From Hymenobacter montanus (GTDB lineage: Bacteria > Bacteroidota > Bacteroidia > Cytophagales > Hymenobacteraceae), in assembly GCF_014699115.1 (NCBI RefSeq), contig NZ_JACXAD010000010.1, forward strand, positions 1 to 64,000: a stretch of DNA of 64,000 nucleotides. The letters run 5' to 3'. The notes beneath the pieces are model-generated. The model was given only the letters and a program-made list of their open reading frames with translations, searched no databases and was not told where the DNA came from. Shown one piece after another: positions 41,121 through 51,685 of the stretch; positions within the stretch are counted from its first letter, which is position 1, and the number at the start of each line of letters is the position of its first letter. The position numbers and the translations under genes were made by a program.

Positions 41121-41876
41121 ATGGGCAGATATCTACGTTCCAAGGAAGGGTTTGAATACAGGTATTCAAGTTCTCAACCTAGTAACCTTGTTTGGCTCTC
41201 CCGAATGGCGAAAGTAGGCCAGGCTTATTTCTTTTTGAAGTTTGATGCATTATATGCAAATGGCGAAAGTGAAGAAGAGGATTTTGATGCATTGGAGAAG
41301 AGGCACCATTTGAAACCTATTTCGGATATAGCTGAAATAAAAGACGAAACACCTACTTCTTTTTTCAAATCCTTGTCTTATGCCAAACATCCTGTTGGGA
41401 AGCATGCACACCAGATATGGCAAGCCTCTCAAAGCCAGGCTAACCCTATAGTAGGTATGACTTTGCATGGCTATGGCGGTTTCCGTGTGCAGGAGTATCA
41501 GTATCAGGATCTTTTACAATTTATAAATAAGCCAGTAGCTAGAAAAGCACAGCTTTCTCTGGACGATATAAGAATGTCTGGTGCTTCAAAAAATTACGAG
41601 GAATATCAGCTTCCCCACGATTTGCCCGCCGGAAAGGTGAAGGAAGCTGGTGATTATCTTGAAACTAAAGGAGGAACGGTTGAAACCAGAGGCCTGTACG
41701 CCCTGGCTTTATCCATACTACATGACGCTTTAATATTTGGAATGAAGGAATTCGATATTTGCGAATCGGACATGAGTTTTTCCCAACCGCTTTATTTCTC
41801 AAGAGTGGCCCCAGTGCCCGAGCCTCGTTTTGCAATAAATGGATTTTATCAAACGCCCAGTGGGTGGGTTCTTTAA
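41121..41876 (+). CDS. AT-rich orphan gene, likely acquired
   Basis: 251 residues from ATG 41121, with no signal peptide or membrane helix. Codon use is plainly AT-rich (frequent aaa, gaa, tta, ttt, att), unlike the GC3-rich neighbours. The chain starts basic (GRYLRSKEGFEYRYSSSQPS), is mostly alpha/beta in appearance, and has a central GMTLHGYGGFRVQEYQYQDL segment. The C-terminal third includes TRGLYALALSILHDALIFGM and SDMSFSQPLYFSRV. I recognise no family. Composition and the flanking perfect inverted repeat suggest horizontal transfer. Confidence 0.65.
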   Translation: MGRYLRSKEGFEYRYSSSQPSNLVWLSRMAKVGQAYFFLKFDALYANGESEEEDFDALEKRHHLKPISDIAEIKDETPTSFFKSLSYAKHPVGKHAHQIWQASQSQANPIVGMTLHGYGGFRVQEYQYQDLLQFINKPVARKAQLSLDDIRMSGASKNYEEYQLPHDLPAGKVKEAGDYLETKGGTVETRGLYALALSILHDALIFGMKEFDICESDMSFSQPLYFSRVAPVPEPRFAINGFYQTPSGWVL

Positions 41877-44325
<2,449 letters not shown>

Positions 44326-44703
44326 CGTCTACCGACTACGGGAGCCTGTTTTAAACCGATAGCGTATATTTCACGTAGCTCCGTAGCGGTCGGGGTTGGA
44401 TCCCCACCAACGAAGGATATTTGGATAATTCTATGAACGCTTTCATTTTCTGCTCTGTCTAAAAAATAATACTTTGCTAATTAGGGCATGCCGCCATGAG
44501 TGGTCAGCTGCAAACCTGCTATGCAGTGATTTTGGTGAACAGATGCTTGAAAAGGCTTATTTTGCTTAATATTGACATACTTCATCGGATAATTCAAAAA
44601 TAGAATTTAACTTACTTTTATCGAAAAAAATGTCAGAAAAACAGGATAAGTTTTTGTCTATGGCCTGGAATTCCGACATTTGTAAAGCAAATCCTCTAAG
44701 ACT
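44326..44703. other. Intergenic region, AT-rich in its second half
   Basis: About 380 bp. An imperfect inverted repeat (ccgactacgggag near 44336 with ctccgtagcggtcgg near 44380) could be the ligA terminator. The last 250 bp are AT-rich with no gene seen and probably hold the promoter of the 44704 gene. Confidence 0.4.
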
Positions 44704-45330
44704 ATGCGCGCAACGCTCCTTTTGCTTCTGCTTTTCGGGCCAGGATTGACCTCATTGTCGGTGCGCGCCCAGTGCTTGACGCTAGCTGATATGCTCTCCA
44801 TTGGCGCGGAGCCTGCGGCCCTGACCTCGCCGCAGGTGGTAACGGCGCACCTCTCTTCGGATTGGGTATTTACTGCCCCAACGGTTACCTCACGCGACGC
44901 TTTTTGGACGGTTCCGGGTGAGGGCAATAGCGCTTTGGTCACGTCCCAGCTTATGGTACGGGCTCAGCGGCCGGGGCAGGACGTCATTCTCCGGACCACC
45001 CAGGGATCCTGCGTGCGTCAGGTACGCAGTGAGTTGAAAAGCCGCAAGCTCCCGATGCAGGCCGTGACCTGCCCAAACTGTGAAGCCTTTCGGTATCAGG
45101 GGGAGGGTTTCGAGACCACTATTTACAGCCAAATGAAAGGCGACTATCCCTTCGTAGTGGTGGTGCACCAAGTGCCCGCTGCCGACAACGCGACCAAGAA
45201 CTCGGGGGCTAAAGTGGTTTTGCCGATGCTGCCAGCCAAAAGGACCGACACCACCAGCCGGGCCCTCGCCGACCAAAAAGGAGCCATCCTTGATGGACGG
45301 GCCTTCCCCGTGTCTACCCCCAAGAAATAG
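44704..45330 (+). CDS. Secreted protein of unknown function
   Basis: 208 residues with a signal peptide (RATLLLLLLFGPGLTSLSVR, cleavage at AQC). The mature protein has four Cys, including QAVTCPNCEAF with a CPNC pair that could bind metal or form a disulfide. The strand VVVVHQVP and a basic tail (PVSTPKK) close the chain. No family recognised. It is probably periplasmic. ATG 44704 is preceded by an AT-rich leader. A long imperfect hairpin follows the stop. Confidence 0.7.
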   Translation: MRATLLLLLLFGPGLTSLSVRAQCLTLADMLSIGAEPAALTSPQVVTAHLSSDWVFTAPTVTSRDAFWTVPGEGNSALVTSQLMVRAQRPGQDVILRTTQGSCVRQVRSELKSRKLPMQAVTCPNCEAFRYQGEGFETTIYSQMKGDYPFVVVVHQVPAADNATKNSGAKVVLPMLPAKRTDTTSRALADQKGAILDGRAFPVSTPKK

Positions 45331-45365
45331 CAAGCCTAACGGCTCGCTCTACTGGAGGCTAGCTT

Positions 45366-45420
45366 GAGGCAGCTTGCTACTGTTAGCCCTGCGTGAGGGT
45401 TAATAGTAACAAGCTGCCTC
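45366..45420. terminator. Long hairpin after the secreted protein gene
   Basis: A 25-nt arm (45366-45390, gaggcagcttgctactgtta then gccct) pairs with 45396-45420 around a 5-nt loop, with three mismatches or wobbles. No T-run follows, so it may be a REP-like palindrome rather than a classical terminator. Confidence 0.55.
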
Positions 45421-45641
45421 CGCGTTTGTAGTCGACACCCCTTTGAGTAGTAAGCAGAAAAGCAGGCGGTTCTGCTTAACTAAGCAATAGCATGGCTATT
45501 GCGCAAGTAGTGACGCCGCTGCAACGAAGCCCGAGTATGCTTCGGCCCCCGGGATGGGCTAAAAGCAGGAGCATTCAGCCGCGAATTATCTTCCTGGCCT
45601 GATTTGGGGGCGCCCAAGCTACTTATGCTTTACGCGCAAGG

Positions 45642-46556
45642 CTAAAAGCTCTGCACGATGCTATTGTGCAGGGTGCGCGGCTTCCAGTATCCGCTGGCAA
45701 TGATGCGCCGAATGGTAAACAGTGGGTCGTTCTGGTCGCGTTTTTCAGCTAATGAAAATGCCGCTACGAAACCGCGCTTCTTAAGCTCGGGGAAGGCCTG
45801 CTCGTTCCAAAGACCGAAGGGGTAGGCGAAGTAATTGATTTTTTTGCCGGTGATGGTTTCCAGCGTTTTGGTGGGTTTGTCGATTTGCGTCTCCCAGTCT
45901 TTCCCCTGATATTTCTTCACATTGTGGTGGTCCCAGGTGTGGGAGCCAATGGTGTTGCCTTCGTCGGAAAGCTGCTTCACCATGGCCTTGGTCATGTAGT
46001 GCGGGCGGCCCAGGCTCACGGTCATCACGAAGTACACGGCCTTGTACCCGTATTTATCCAGCTCGGGGCGAGCGATGGTGAACTGATCGAGGTCGGTATC
46101 GTCGAAGGTGAGCATGATGGGCTTGCTCGGCAGCTTGGCCCCGGTGGTCAGGTAAGCATACACCTGGTCGGGCAAAACGGTGTGGTAGCCGGAGTCGGCC
46201 AGCATTTTGATGTGAGCCCGGAACTGAGCAACCGGCACAATGTAGTCTTTGGCGCCTTTCGAGTCGCGGGCCGTCCAGTCACGAATCTGGTGGTAGCAGA
46301 GAATCGGCACTTGCGGCCGGGCCAGGATAGCGGCGGCATTGGCGGTGCTGCCCGCCGGAATGGTTTTGGGGTCGGGGGCCGCGTTGGCCTCGTCGGTCGA
46401 GGTGGCCTGGGTGCCGGAGGTGCCCGCGGCGGGGTCAATCACCGCGGCCTTCGCCGGTGTGGAGCTGGTGGCGGCTTCGCCGGTAGTAGCCAGTTTTGAA
46501 TCGCAAGCGGCCAGCACGAGCGCAGCTGATAGGAGGGAAGCGGAAGGCAATTTCAT
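45642..46556 (-). CDS. Polysaccharide deacetylase lipoprotein (NodB domain)
   Basis: 304 residues. A lipoprotein signal (MKLPSASLLSAALVLAAC, Cys18) is followed by a ~60-residue Ala/Thr/Asp linker and the NodB domain. The metal and catalytic motifs are present: MLTFDDTDLD (D152, D153) and SHTWDHH (H206, H210), with YPFGLWNE as motif 3. It should deacetylate N-acetylhexosamine polymers, perhaps peptidoglycan or surface glycan, outside the inner membrane. ATG 46556 is preferred; ATG 46562 is two codons upstream. The gene is divergent from dapA and its start lies in a perfect inverted repeat. Confidence 0.9.
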   Translation of the reverse strand: MKLPSASLLSAALVLAACDSKLATTGEAATSSTPAKAAVIDPAAGTSGTQATSTDEANAAPDPKTIPAGSTANAAAILARPQVPILCYHQIRDWTARDSKGAKDYIVPVAQFRAHIKMLADSGYHTVLPDQVYAYLTTGAKLPSKPIMLTFDDTDLDQFTIARPELDKYGYKAVYFVMTVSLGRPHYMTKAMVKQLSDEGNTIGSHTWDHHNVKKYQGKDWETQIDKPTKTLETITGKKINYFAYPFGLWNEQAFPELKKRGFVAAFSLAEKRDQNDPLFTIRRIIASGYWKPRTLHNSIVQSF

Positions 46557-46561
46557 GGGCA

Positions 46562-46658
46562 TAGGGGCGCGTCGCACGCGTCTGCTGAAGAAAGACAGCG
46601 GGAATAAATGAGTGGAGCAGTCGGCGGTGGGGTGGCGGGCGCGTGCGACGCGCCCCTA
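46562..46658. repeat. Perfect 19-bp inverted repeat in a divergent promoter
   Basis: taggggcgcgtcgcacgcg (46562-46580) is repeated exactly in inverse at 46640-46658 with 59 bp between. The left arm overlaps the upstream ATG of the deacetylase gene and the right arm overlaps the TA of the dapA -7 box. It may be a small mobile palindrome or a regulatory site serving both genes. Confidence 0.7.
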
Positions 46659-46664
46659 CCTTTG
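46657..46664 (+). promoter_or_regulatory. -7 promoter box of dapA
   Basis: TACCTTTG, an exact TAnnTTTG match, 26 nt before ATG 46691. Confidence 0.5.
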
Positions 46665-46690
46665 CACAAAACTACTCTGTAAGCTCCTGC

Positions 46691-47575
46691 ATGAACAACT
46701 CCGGCTCTCGTCTTCCCGCGTTTTATGGTACCGGGGTAGCCCTGGTCACTCCGTTCACCCCCGGTTTTGCGGTGGATTATGCCGGCTGGCGGCATCTGCT
46801 GGACTTCTGCATTGAGGGCGGCGCGGAATACCTGGTGGTGAACGGCACCACTGGCGAATCGCCTACGACCACGGCCGCGGAAAAAGTCGAGCTGCTGCGC
46901 ACTGCTAAAGCCCACGTGGCCGGCCGGGTACCGCTGGTGTACGGCATCGGCAGCAACGACACCGCCACTGCGGAAGAGCTGCTGCGCACCACCGACCTGA
47001 GCGGTGTAGCCGCCGTGCTGTCGGCCAGTCCCGCCTACAACAAGCCCAGTCAGGCCGGCCTGATTGCCCATTACCTGCGCTTGGCTGAGGCCAGCCCGGT
47101 GCCCCTCATTCTGTACAACGTGCCCGGTCGCACGGCCTCTAACCTAACTGCCGAAACCACGCTGCGCCTGGCTAAGCACCCCAACATCATCGGCATCAAG
47201 GAAGCCAGCGGCCTGCTGGAACAGTGCCTGACCATTGCCTCGCTCAAGCCCCGGGACTTCCTGCTGCTTTCCGGCGACGACCTGCTCACGTCGGCGCTCA
47301 TTGCCTGCGGGGCTGTCGGCACCATCTCCGTGCTGGCTAACGCCCTGCCCAAGCGCTTTTCCGACATGACCCGGGCCGCCCTGGCGGGCGACTTTGCCAC
47401 GGCCCGCCACGAGCTTTTCCGCCTGCTGCCCCTGAACCCCCTGATGTACGAGGAAAGCAACCCCGTGGGCGTCAAAGCCGCGCTGGAGGCCTTGGGCGTG
47501 TGCGGGGCGGCCGTGCGCCTGCCTCTGCTCGAAGCCACGCCGGGCCTGAAGGAGCGCATCAGCAAGGCGTTGTAA
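46691..47575 (+). CDS. dapA: 4-hydroxy-tetrahydrodipicolinate synthase
   Basis: 294 residues, a normal length. TIM-barrel signatures: NGTTGESPTT (52-61, Thr pair), ASPAYNKPSQ (Tyr116), LYNVPGRT (Tyr142, the catalytic tyrosine) and IIGIKEASG with Schiff-base Lys170. It condenses pyruvate with aspartate semialdehyde, the first committed step to diaminopimelate and lysine, in the cytoplasm. The YNVPGRT and KEAS motifs favour DapA over N-acetylneuraminate lyase. The 2OG oxygenase gene follows by 15 bp and may be cotranscribed. Confidence 0.96.
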   Translation: MNNSGSRLPAFYGTGVALVTPFTPGFAVDYAGWRHLLDFCIEGGAEYLVVNGTTGESPTTTAAEKVELLRTAKAHVAGRVPLVYGIGSNDTATAEELLRTTDLSGVAAVLSASPAYNKPSQAGLIAHYLRLAEASPVPLILYNVPGRTASNLTAETTLRLAKHPNIIGIKEASGLLEQCLTIASLKPRDFLLLSGDDLLTSALIACGAVGTISVLANALPKRFSDMTRAALAGDFATARHELFRLLPLNPLMYEESNPVGVKAALEALGVCGAAVRLPLLEATPGLKERISKAL

Positions 47576-47590
47576 ACCATCCCTGCTCTC

Positions 47591-48148
47591 ATGAAAGTCA
47601 ACCAGTTAACCGACTCAATATTCACGGTAGAGGATTTCCTGACTCGGGAGGAATGCCTGGCTAATATTGTACTCAGCGAAAAAATTGGCTACGAGCCGGC
47701 GAAGGTCAACACGGCCGCCGGTGCCCGGTTAAGGACCGATATCCGTAATAATAACCGCGCATTTTACCGCAGCGAAGAGCTGGCTCAAGCGCTCTGGGAA
47801 AAAGCGCGTCCGTTTGTGCCGGCGCAGCTGGGCCACAGCACGGCTATTGGGCTAAACGAGCTTTTCCGGTTCTACCGCTACCAGCGCGGCCACCAGTTCA
47901 AGGGGCACTTCGACGAAAGCTACATTCGCAGCGACCAGGAAGCCAGCTACCTCACCTTTATGGTTTATCTGAACGATAATTTTCAGGGGGGCGACACTGT
48001 GTTTCAGGGGCGGAGCATTCAGCCCCGGCAGGGCATGGCGCTTATCTTCCTGCACAGCCTGTACCACGCGGGCAGTGAGGTAACGCAGGGGGTTAAATAC
48101 GTGCTTCGGTCCGACGTAATGTACCGCACGCAGCCGGCGAGCCTCTGA
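47591..48148 (+). CDS. 2-oxoglutarate-Fe(II) oxygenase, prolyl-hydroxylase-like
   Basis: 185 residues. The jelly-roll iron site is seen as GHFDES (H106, D108), distal H159 in LHSLYHAGSEV, and the 2OG-binding Arg173 in KYVLRSDVMY. The FRFYRYQRGHQFKGHFD and YLTFMVYLNDNFQGGDTVF blocks are typical of P4H-type family members. It hydroxylates an unknown protein or small-molecule target. The start is 15 bp after dapA, suggesting cotranscription, although no metabolic link with lysine synthesis is obvious. Confidence 0.9.
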   Translation: MKVNQLTDSIFTVEDFLTREECLANIVLSEKIGYEPAKVNTAAGARLRTDIRNNNRAFYRSEELAQALWEKARPFVPAQLGHSTAIGLNELFRFYRYQRGHQFKGHFDESYIRSDQEASYLTFMVYLNDNFQGGDTVFQGRSIQPRQGMALIFLHSLYHAGSEVTQGVKYVLRSDVMYRTQPASL

Positions 48149-48270
48149 AGAGCTTAGTTCCGTCCCGCCGCCCCGAAGGACACGTACCCCTTGCGGCAGT
48201 AGCTTCGGTGAAAGCCTAGTCAAGAAGATATTGGTCTATATTCCAGATTGATAAATAACAGGCTGAACCC

Positions 48271-49023
48271 TTACCAGCCACTGGCCAGCACGTCGGCCAC
48301 GTGCAGACACTTAAGCGGCAGTTTTTCTTTCTTGATATAGGCTTCCAGGTGCATAAGGCAGCTCACGTCGGTGCTCACGATGAAGTCGGCGCCGGTGTCG
48401 AGGGCGTGTTCGACTTTCTGCTGGGCCATGGCCACGGAAATGGCTTCGAACTTGACGGCGAAGGTGCCGCCGAAGCCGCAGCAGGTGGTGGTTTCGGCCA
48501 TCTCTATTCTTTCCAGCCCGGCCACGCCCTCCAGCAGTTGCCGGGGCGCGGCGCGGATGCCGCACTCGCGCAGGGCCGAGCAAGAGTCGTGGTAGGTGTA
48601 GGTGCCCGCCAGCCGGGCGCCGGGAATGGCGGTAACGCCCAGCACGTCCACCAGAAATTCGGTCAACTCATGGGTACGGCCTTGCACGGTCTGGCAGGCG
48701 CTTTGCTGCGCGGTTCCCGCAAACAAGCTGGAGTAGCTGTTGCGCACCATGCCTACGCACGAGGCCGAGGGACTCACCACATAGCGCGGTGGACGGTCGT
48801 CCGACGCTTGAGGAGCGGCAAAATCCTGGAGAAACTTCGCGGCCACCGCCCGGCTCTGGGACTGGTAGCCGGCATTGTAAGCCGGCTGGCCGCAGCAGGT
48901 TTGGTCGGGGTTATACTGAACTTTCACCCCCACCCGTTCCAGCACCTTCACCATGTTCAGGGCAGTGGCGGGATAAAGCTGGTCGACGAAGCAAGGAATA
49001 AAAATATCGACGGTGGGCAGCAT
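48271..49023 (-). CDS. lutA: LutA/LldE-like Fe-S oxidoreductase subunit
   Basis: 250 residues with two cysteine-rich CCG domains: FIPCFVDQLYP...QTCCGQPAYNAG and YHDSCSALRECG...TTTCCGFGGTFAV, as in LutA/LldE and GlpC/HdrB proteins. In lactate utilisation LutA acts with LutB and LutC to oxidise L-lactate to pyruvate; neither partner gene is in this window. The alternative is another electron-transfer subunit of a glycolate-oxidase-like complex. ATG 49023 is preferred to TTG 49032. It lies 20 bp after the HMG-CoA lyase gene, so the two form an operon. Confidence 0.88.
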   Translation of the reverse strand: MLPTVDIFIPCFVDQLYPATALNMVKVLERVGVKVQYNPDQTCCGQPAYNAGYQSQSRAVAAKFLQDFAAPQASDDRPPRYVVSPSASCVGMVRNSYSSLFAGTAQQSACQTVQGRTHELTEFLVDVLGVTAIPGARLAGTYTYHDSCSALRECGIRAAPRQLLEGVAGLERIEMAETTTCCGFGGTFAVKFEAISVAMAQQKVEHALDTGADFIVSTDVSCLMHLEAYIKKEKLPLKCLHVADVLASGW

Positions 49024-49043
49024 GGGTAGCAATGCTAAGGGGA

Positions 49044-49895
49044 TTAATGTAAGGCAAAGACCTCCGTGGCGGCGGACCGGGCCCGCGAGAATGCTTCCAG
49101 GTCCAGGCCGGGCTCCTGCCCGCGCTCGGCCAGAAAAGCCAGGAGGTTTTCGGTGGCCATGTTGCCCGTCAGCTGATCGGCGGCCATGGGGCAGCCGCCG
49201 ATGCCGCCGATGGCACCGTCGAACCGGCGGCAGCCGGCCTCGTACGCCGCGCTTACTTTCTCGCGCCAGGTGGCCGGCGTGGTGTGGAGGTGGGCGCCGA
49301 ACTCAATCGCCGGAAAGGCCGGAATCAAGGCCGAGAACAGTGGGGCGATGGTGGCCGCCGTGGAGGCCCCGATGGTGTCGGACAGGGCCACGACCCGGAC
49401 GCCCAACTGGGCCAGGTGCTGGGTGAAGTCGGTCACAATTTCCGGGCTCCAGGCGTCGCCGTAAGGGTTGCCGAAGCCCATTGATAAGTAGGCGACCAGG
49501 GTTTTGCCGGTGCGCTCGCACAGCTCGTGCATGGTGGCCACGTCGGCCAGGGCCTCGGCGGTGGTTTGGTTGGTGTTGCGGCGCTGAAAGGTGGCCGACA
49601 CCGAAAGCGGAAACCCTAAGTAGCTGATTTCGGGGTACTGAATGGCCGTCTCCGCCCCGCGTACGTTCGCCACGATGGCCAGCAGCTTGGTGGGGGAGTC
49701 GGTCAAGTCCAGGCCCGCCAGCACCTCGGTGGTGTCGCGCAACTGCGGAATAGCTTTGGGCGAGACGAAAGAGCCGAAGTCCAGCGTATCAAACCCGACT
49801 TTTAGCAGGGCGTTGAGGTAGGCGATTTTGGTTGCGGTGGGAATAAAATCAGGCAGGCCCTGCATGGCGTCGCGGGGGCATTCGATTAGCTTCAT
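49044..49895 (-). CDS. Hydroxymethylglutaryl-CoA lyase
   Basis: 283 residues from ATG 49895 (MKLIECPRDAMQGLPDFI). HMGL-like TIM-barrel features: GFDTLDFGSFVSPKAIPQL, the metal-binding FGAHLHTTP, and GIGGCPMA, which matches the HMG-CoA lyase active-site cysteine loop. It cleaves HMG-CoA to acetoacetate and acetyl-CoA in leucine degradation or ketone metabolism. Some relatives act on other 3-hydroxyacyl-CoA substrates. It is the first gene of an apparent two-gene unit with the LutA-like subunit. Confidence 0.9.
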   Translation of the reverse strand: MKLIECPRDAMQGLPDFIPTATKIAYLNALLKVGFDTLDFGSFVSPKAIPQLRDTTEVLAGLDLTDSPTKLLAIVANVRGAETAIQYPEISYLGFPLSVSATFQRRNTNQTTAEALADVATMHELCERTGKTLVAYLSMGFGNPYGDAWSPEIVTDFTQHLAQLGVRVVALSDTIGASTAATIAPLFSALIPAFPAIEFGAHLHTTPATWREKVSAAYEAGCRRFDGAIGGIGGCPMAADQLTGNMATENLLAFLAERGQEPGLDLEAFSRARSAATEVFALH

Positions 49896-50040
49896 GGTCG
49901 GAGAGGGTGAGCACAGCCAAAGCGGCCGCGTAAAGGTAGCAGCTCGGTTCAGGCGGGGCGACGAGCGGCGAGGCTTTCTCTCCGCTGCCAAAGCTCACTC
50001 CGGGCCCGGTCCGGGGTGGGCTTGGGCAGCGGTATGCGCT

Positions 50041-50178
50041 TTTTAGAGCAGTTCTCGCCTAGGAGAAAAGAATTAAAAATTAAAAATGAAGAATTAAAAA
50101 TGAAGAATTAAAAATTCAGATGGTCCATTTTTTAATTCTTCATTTTTAATTTTTAATTCCAAAAGAACCGTTCTAAAA
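50041..50178. repeat. MITE-like AT-rich palindromic element, copy 2
   Basis: 138 bp, same orientation and size as the 1442-1577 element. Ends ttttagagcagttc (50041) and gaaccgttctaaaa (50165-50178) are inverted repeats with 12 of 14 matches. The interior has direct units of 'gaattaaaaat(g/t)a' on the left and the complementary run on the right, around 'ggtccattttttaattcttc'. It lies in the gap between HMG-CoA lyase (-) and the M23 gene (+). Confidence 0.72.
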
Positions 50179-50328
50179 TGTAGGATGGCCGGTGGATCAA
50201 CTAATTCCGCGGGGCGTGCCTACCCGGTGGCCAACGAACTACGCCGCCTTGGTTCATGTTCAGAGGGCATGCTTTTTATCACGGATTTTATCCCGCAGCG
50301 GCGCCTTACGCAGCCGCTCCTGGGATTG

Positions 50329-51654
50329 ATGCGGCCAGTCCTGCTCGGGGGGCTGCTTGGGCTCAGCGGCTGTAGCAAGCAACAGACGCTGCAAGCGTTG
50401 TTTCAGCAGTCGACTCCCCACCAGAGCTACGCCCGCCAGCTGCACCAGGCCAACCTTGACCGGCGGCCGGCGGGCCGGGCTTGGCTCGCCGCTGCCGACC
50501 AGGCCCTGCGCGATTCACTGGTGGTGAGCCTGCCCTTTGCCGAAACGGGCTACTTCCGGCCCGAGCGGCCCACGGCCGCCAGCTACCGCTACGCCGTTCG
50601 AGCCGGCGAGCAGGTGCACGTAAGCCTTGCGCTGGCCAAAAGTGCGGCGGTCCGGGTGTTTCTGGACGCGTTTGAAGTAGTGCCGGGCCGTCCGCCCGCG
50701 CCCTTGGCCAGCGCCGACACGCTCGTACTGGAGTTTCGCTACCGGGCCGAGGCCGACGGCCAGCACCTGCTCCGGGTGCAGCCCGAGCTGCTGGCTGCGG
50801 GCCGCTACACCTTACGCGTGGCCCGCGAGCCCAGTTTGGGCGTTTTCCCGGTGCAAGGCCGCTCCGATGCAGCGGTCGGTAGTTTTTGGGGGGCCGCCCG
50901 GGACGCCGGCACGCGCCGCCACGAAGGCATTGACATCTTTGCCCCGCGCGGCACCCCGGCGGTGGCGGCCACGGCCGGTTACATCACCCGCACCGGCGAA
51001 ACGCGCCTCGGCGGCCGGGTGGTGTGGCTCGCCGATACTGAACACGGCAACCACTTGTACTACGCCCACTTGGATAAGCAGTTGGTGGAGCCAGGCCAGC
51101 ACGTGCGGGCCGGCGATACCCTGGGCCTGGTTGGCAACACCGGCAACGCCCGCACCACGGTCCCGCACCTGCACTTCGGCGTGTACCGCAGCGGCCAGGG
51201 CCCCCTCGACCCTTTGCCCTTTGTGCGCCGCCCCGCCCCGGCTACCGCCCTGCCCGGCGGGCCCGACCGGCGGGGCGAGTACGTCCGGCTCCGCACGGCC
51301 GCCTGGCTGCGGCCAACCCTGGTCGCCGGAAAAGGCCGCGCTTCGCGGCGGCTGATCCAGCTGTCCGGGCAATTGCCGCTGTTGGTAGTAGGCCAGCAAG
51401 GAACGAGCTTGCGCGTGCAGACTCCCGCCGGCCAGCTCGGCTACCTCGACTTGCAGGCGGTGGTGGGTGCCGCCGCTACCCCATTACGGCGCCTGCGGCT
51501 CCCCGCCGCCACCGAGCTGCTGGCTCAGCCGGCCCCCAGCGCTCCGGCCGAGGGGGCCCTGCCTGCCCGAACGCCGGTCGCAGTCCTTGGCCAAGCCGAA
51601 GCCTATAGCCTGGTGCGCGGCCCGCAGGGCGAAACCGGCTGGGTCATGTTGTAG
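50329..51654 (+). CDS. M23 peptidase lipoprotein with SH3-like C-terminus
   Basis: 441 residues from ATG 50329, whose product starts MRPVLLGGLLGLSGC, a compact lipoprotein signal; ATG 50269 would bury it. A beta-rich N-terminal region (~30-180) precedes the LytM/M23 domain with H198 and D202 (RRHEGIDIFAPRGT) and H280/H282 (VPHLHFGVY), so zinc ligands are complete. The last ~150 residues hold SH3-like segments (SLRVQTPAGQLGYLDLQAVV, GPQGETGWVML). It likely cleaves peptidoglycan cross-bridges from the outer membrane side. A terminator overlaps the convergent TapB-like gene end. Confidence 0.9.
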   Translation: MRPVLLGGLLGLSGCSKQQTLQALFQQSTPHQSYARQLHQANLDRRPAGRAWLAAADQALRDSLVVSLPFAETGYFRPERPTAASYRYAVRAGEQVHVSLALAKSAAVRVFLDAFEVVPGRPPAPLASADTLVLEFRYRAEADGQHLLRVQPELLAAGRYTLRVAREPSLGVFPVQGRSDAAVGSFWGAARDAGTRRHEGIDIFAPRGTPAVAATAGYITRTGETRLGGRVVWLADTEHGNHLYYAHLDKQLVEPGQHVRAGDTLGLVGNTGNARTTVPHLHFGVYRSGQGPLDPLPFVRRPAPATALPGGPDRRGEYVRLRTAAWLRPTLVAGKGRASRRLIQLSGQLPLLVVGQQGTSLRVQTPAGQLGYLDLQAVVGAAATPLRRLRLPAATELLAQPAPSAPAEGALPARTPVAVLGQAEAYSLVRGPQGETGWVML

Positions 51655-51684
51655 GCCCCGCCACGGCACGGCGGGGCAGTTTTT
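51655..51684. terminator. Terminator between convergent genes
   Basis: GCCCCGCC (51655-51662) pairs with GGCGGGGC (51670-51677), followed by agtttttc. It lies right after the M23 gene stop. Confidence 0.8.
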
Positions 51685-51685
51685 C

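Noticed and set aside
45642..46658. Inverted repeat at 46562-46658 as a riboswitch for dapA (lysine)
   Set aside because: The structure is a simple spaced palindrome overlapping the promoter, not a transcribed lysine-riboswitch fold.
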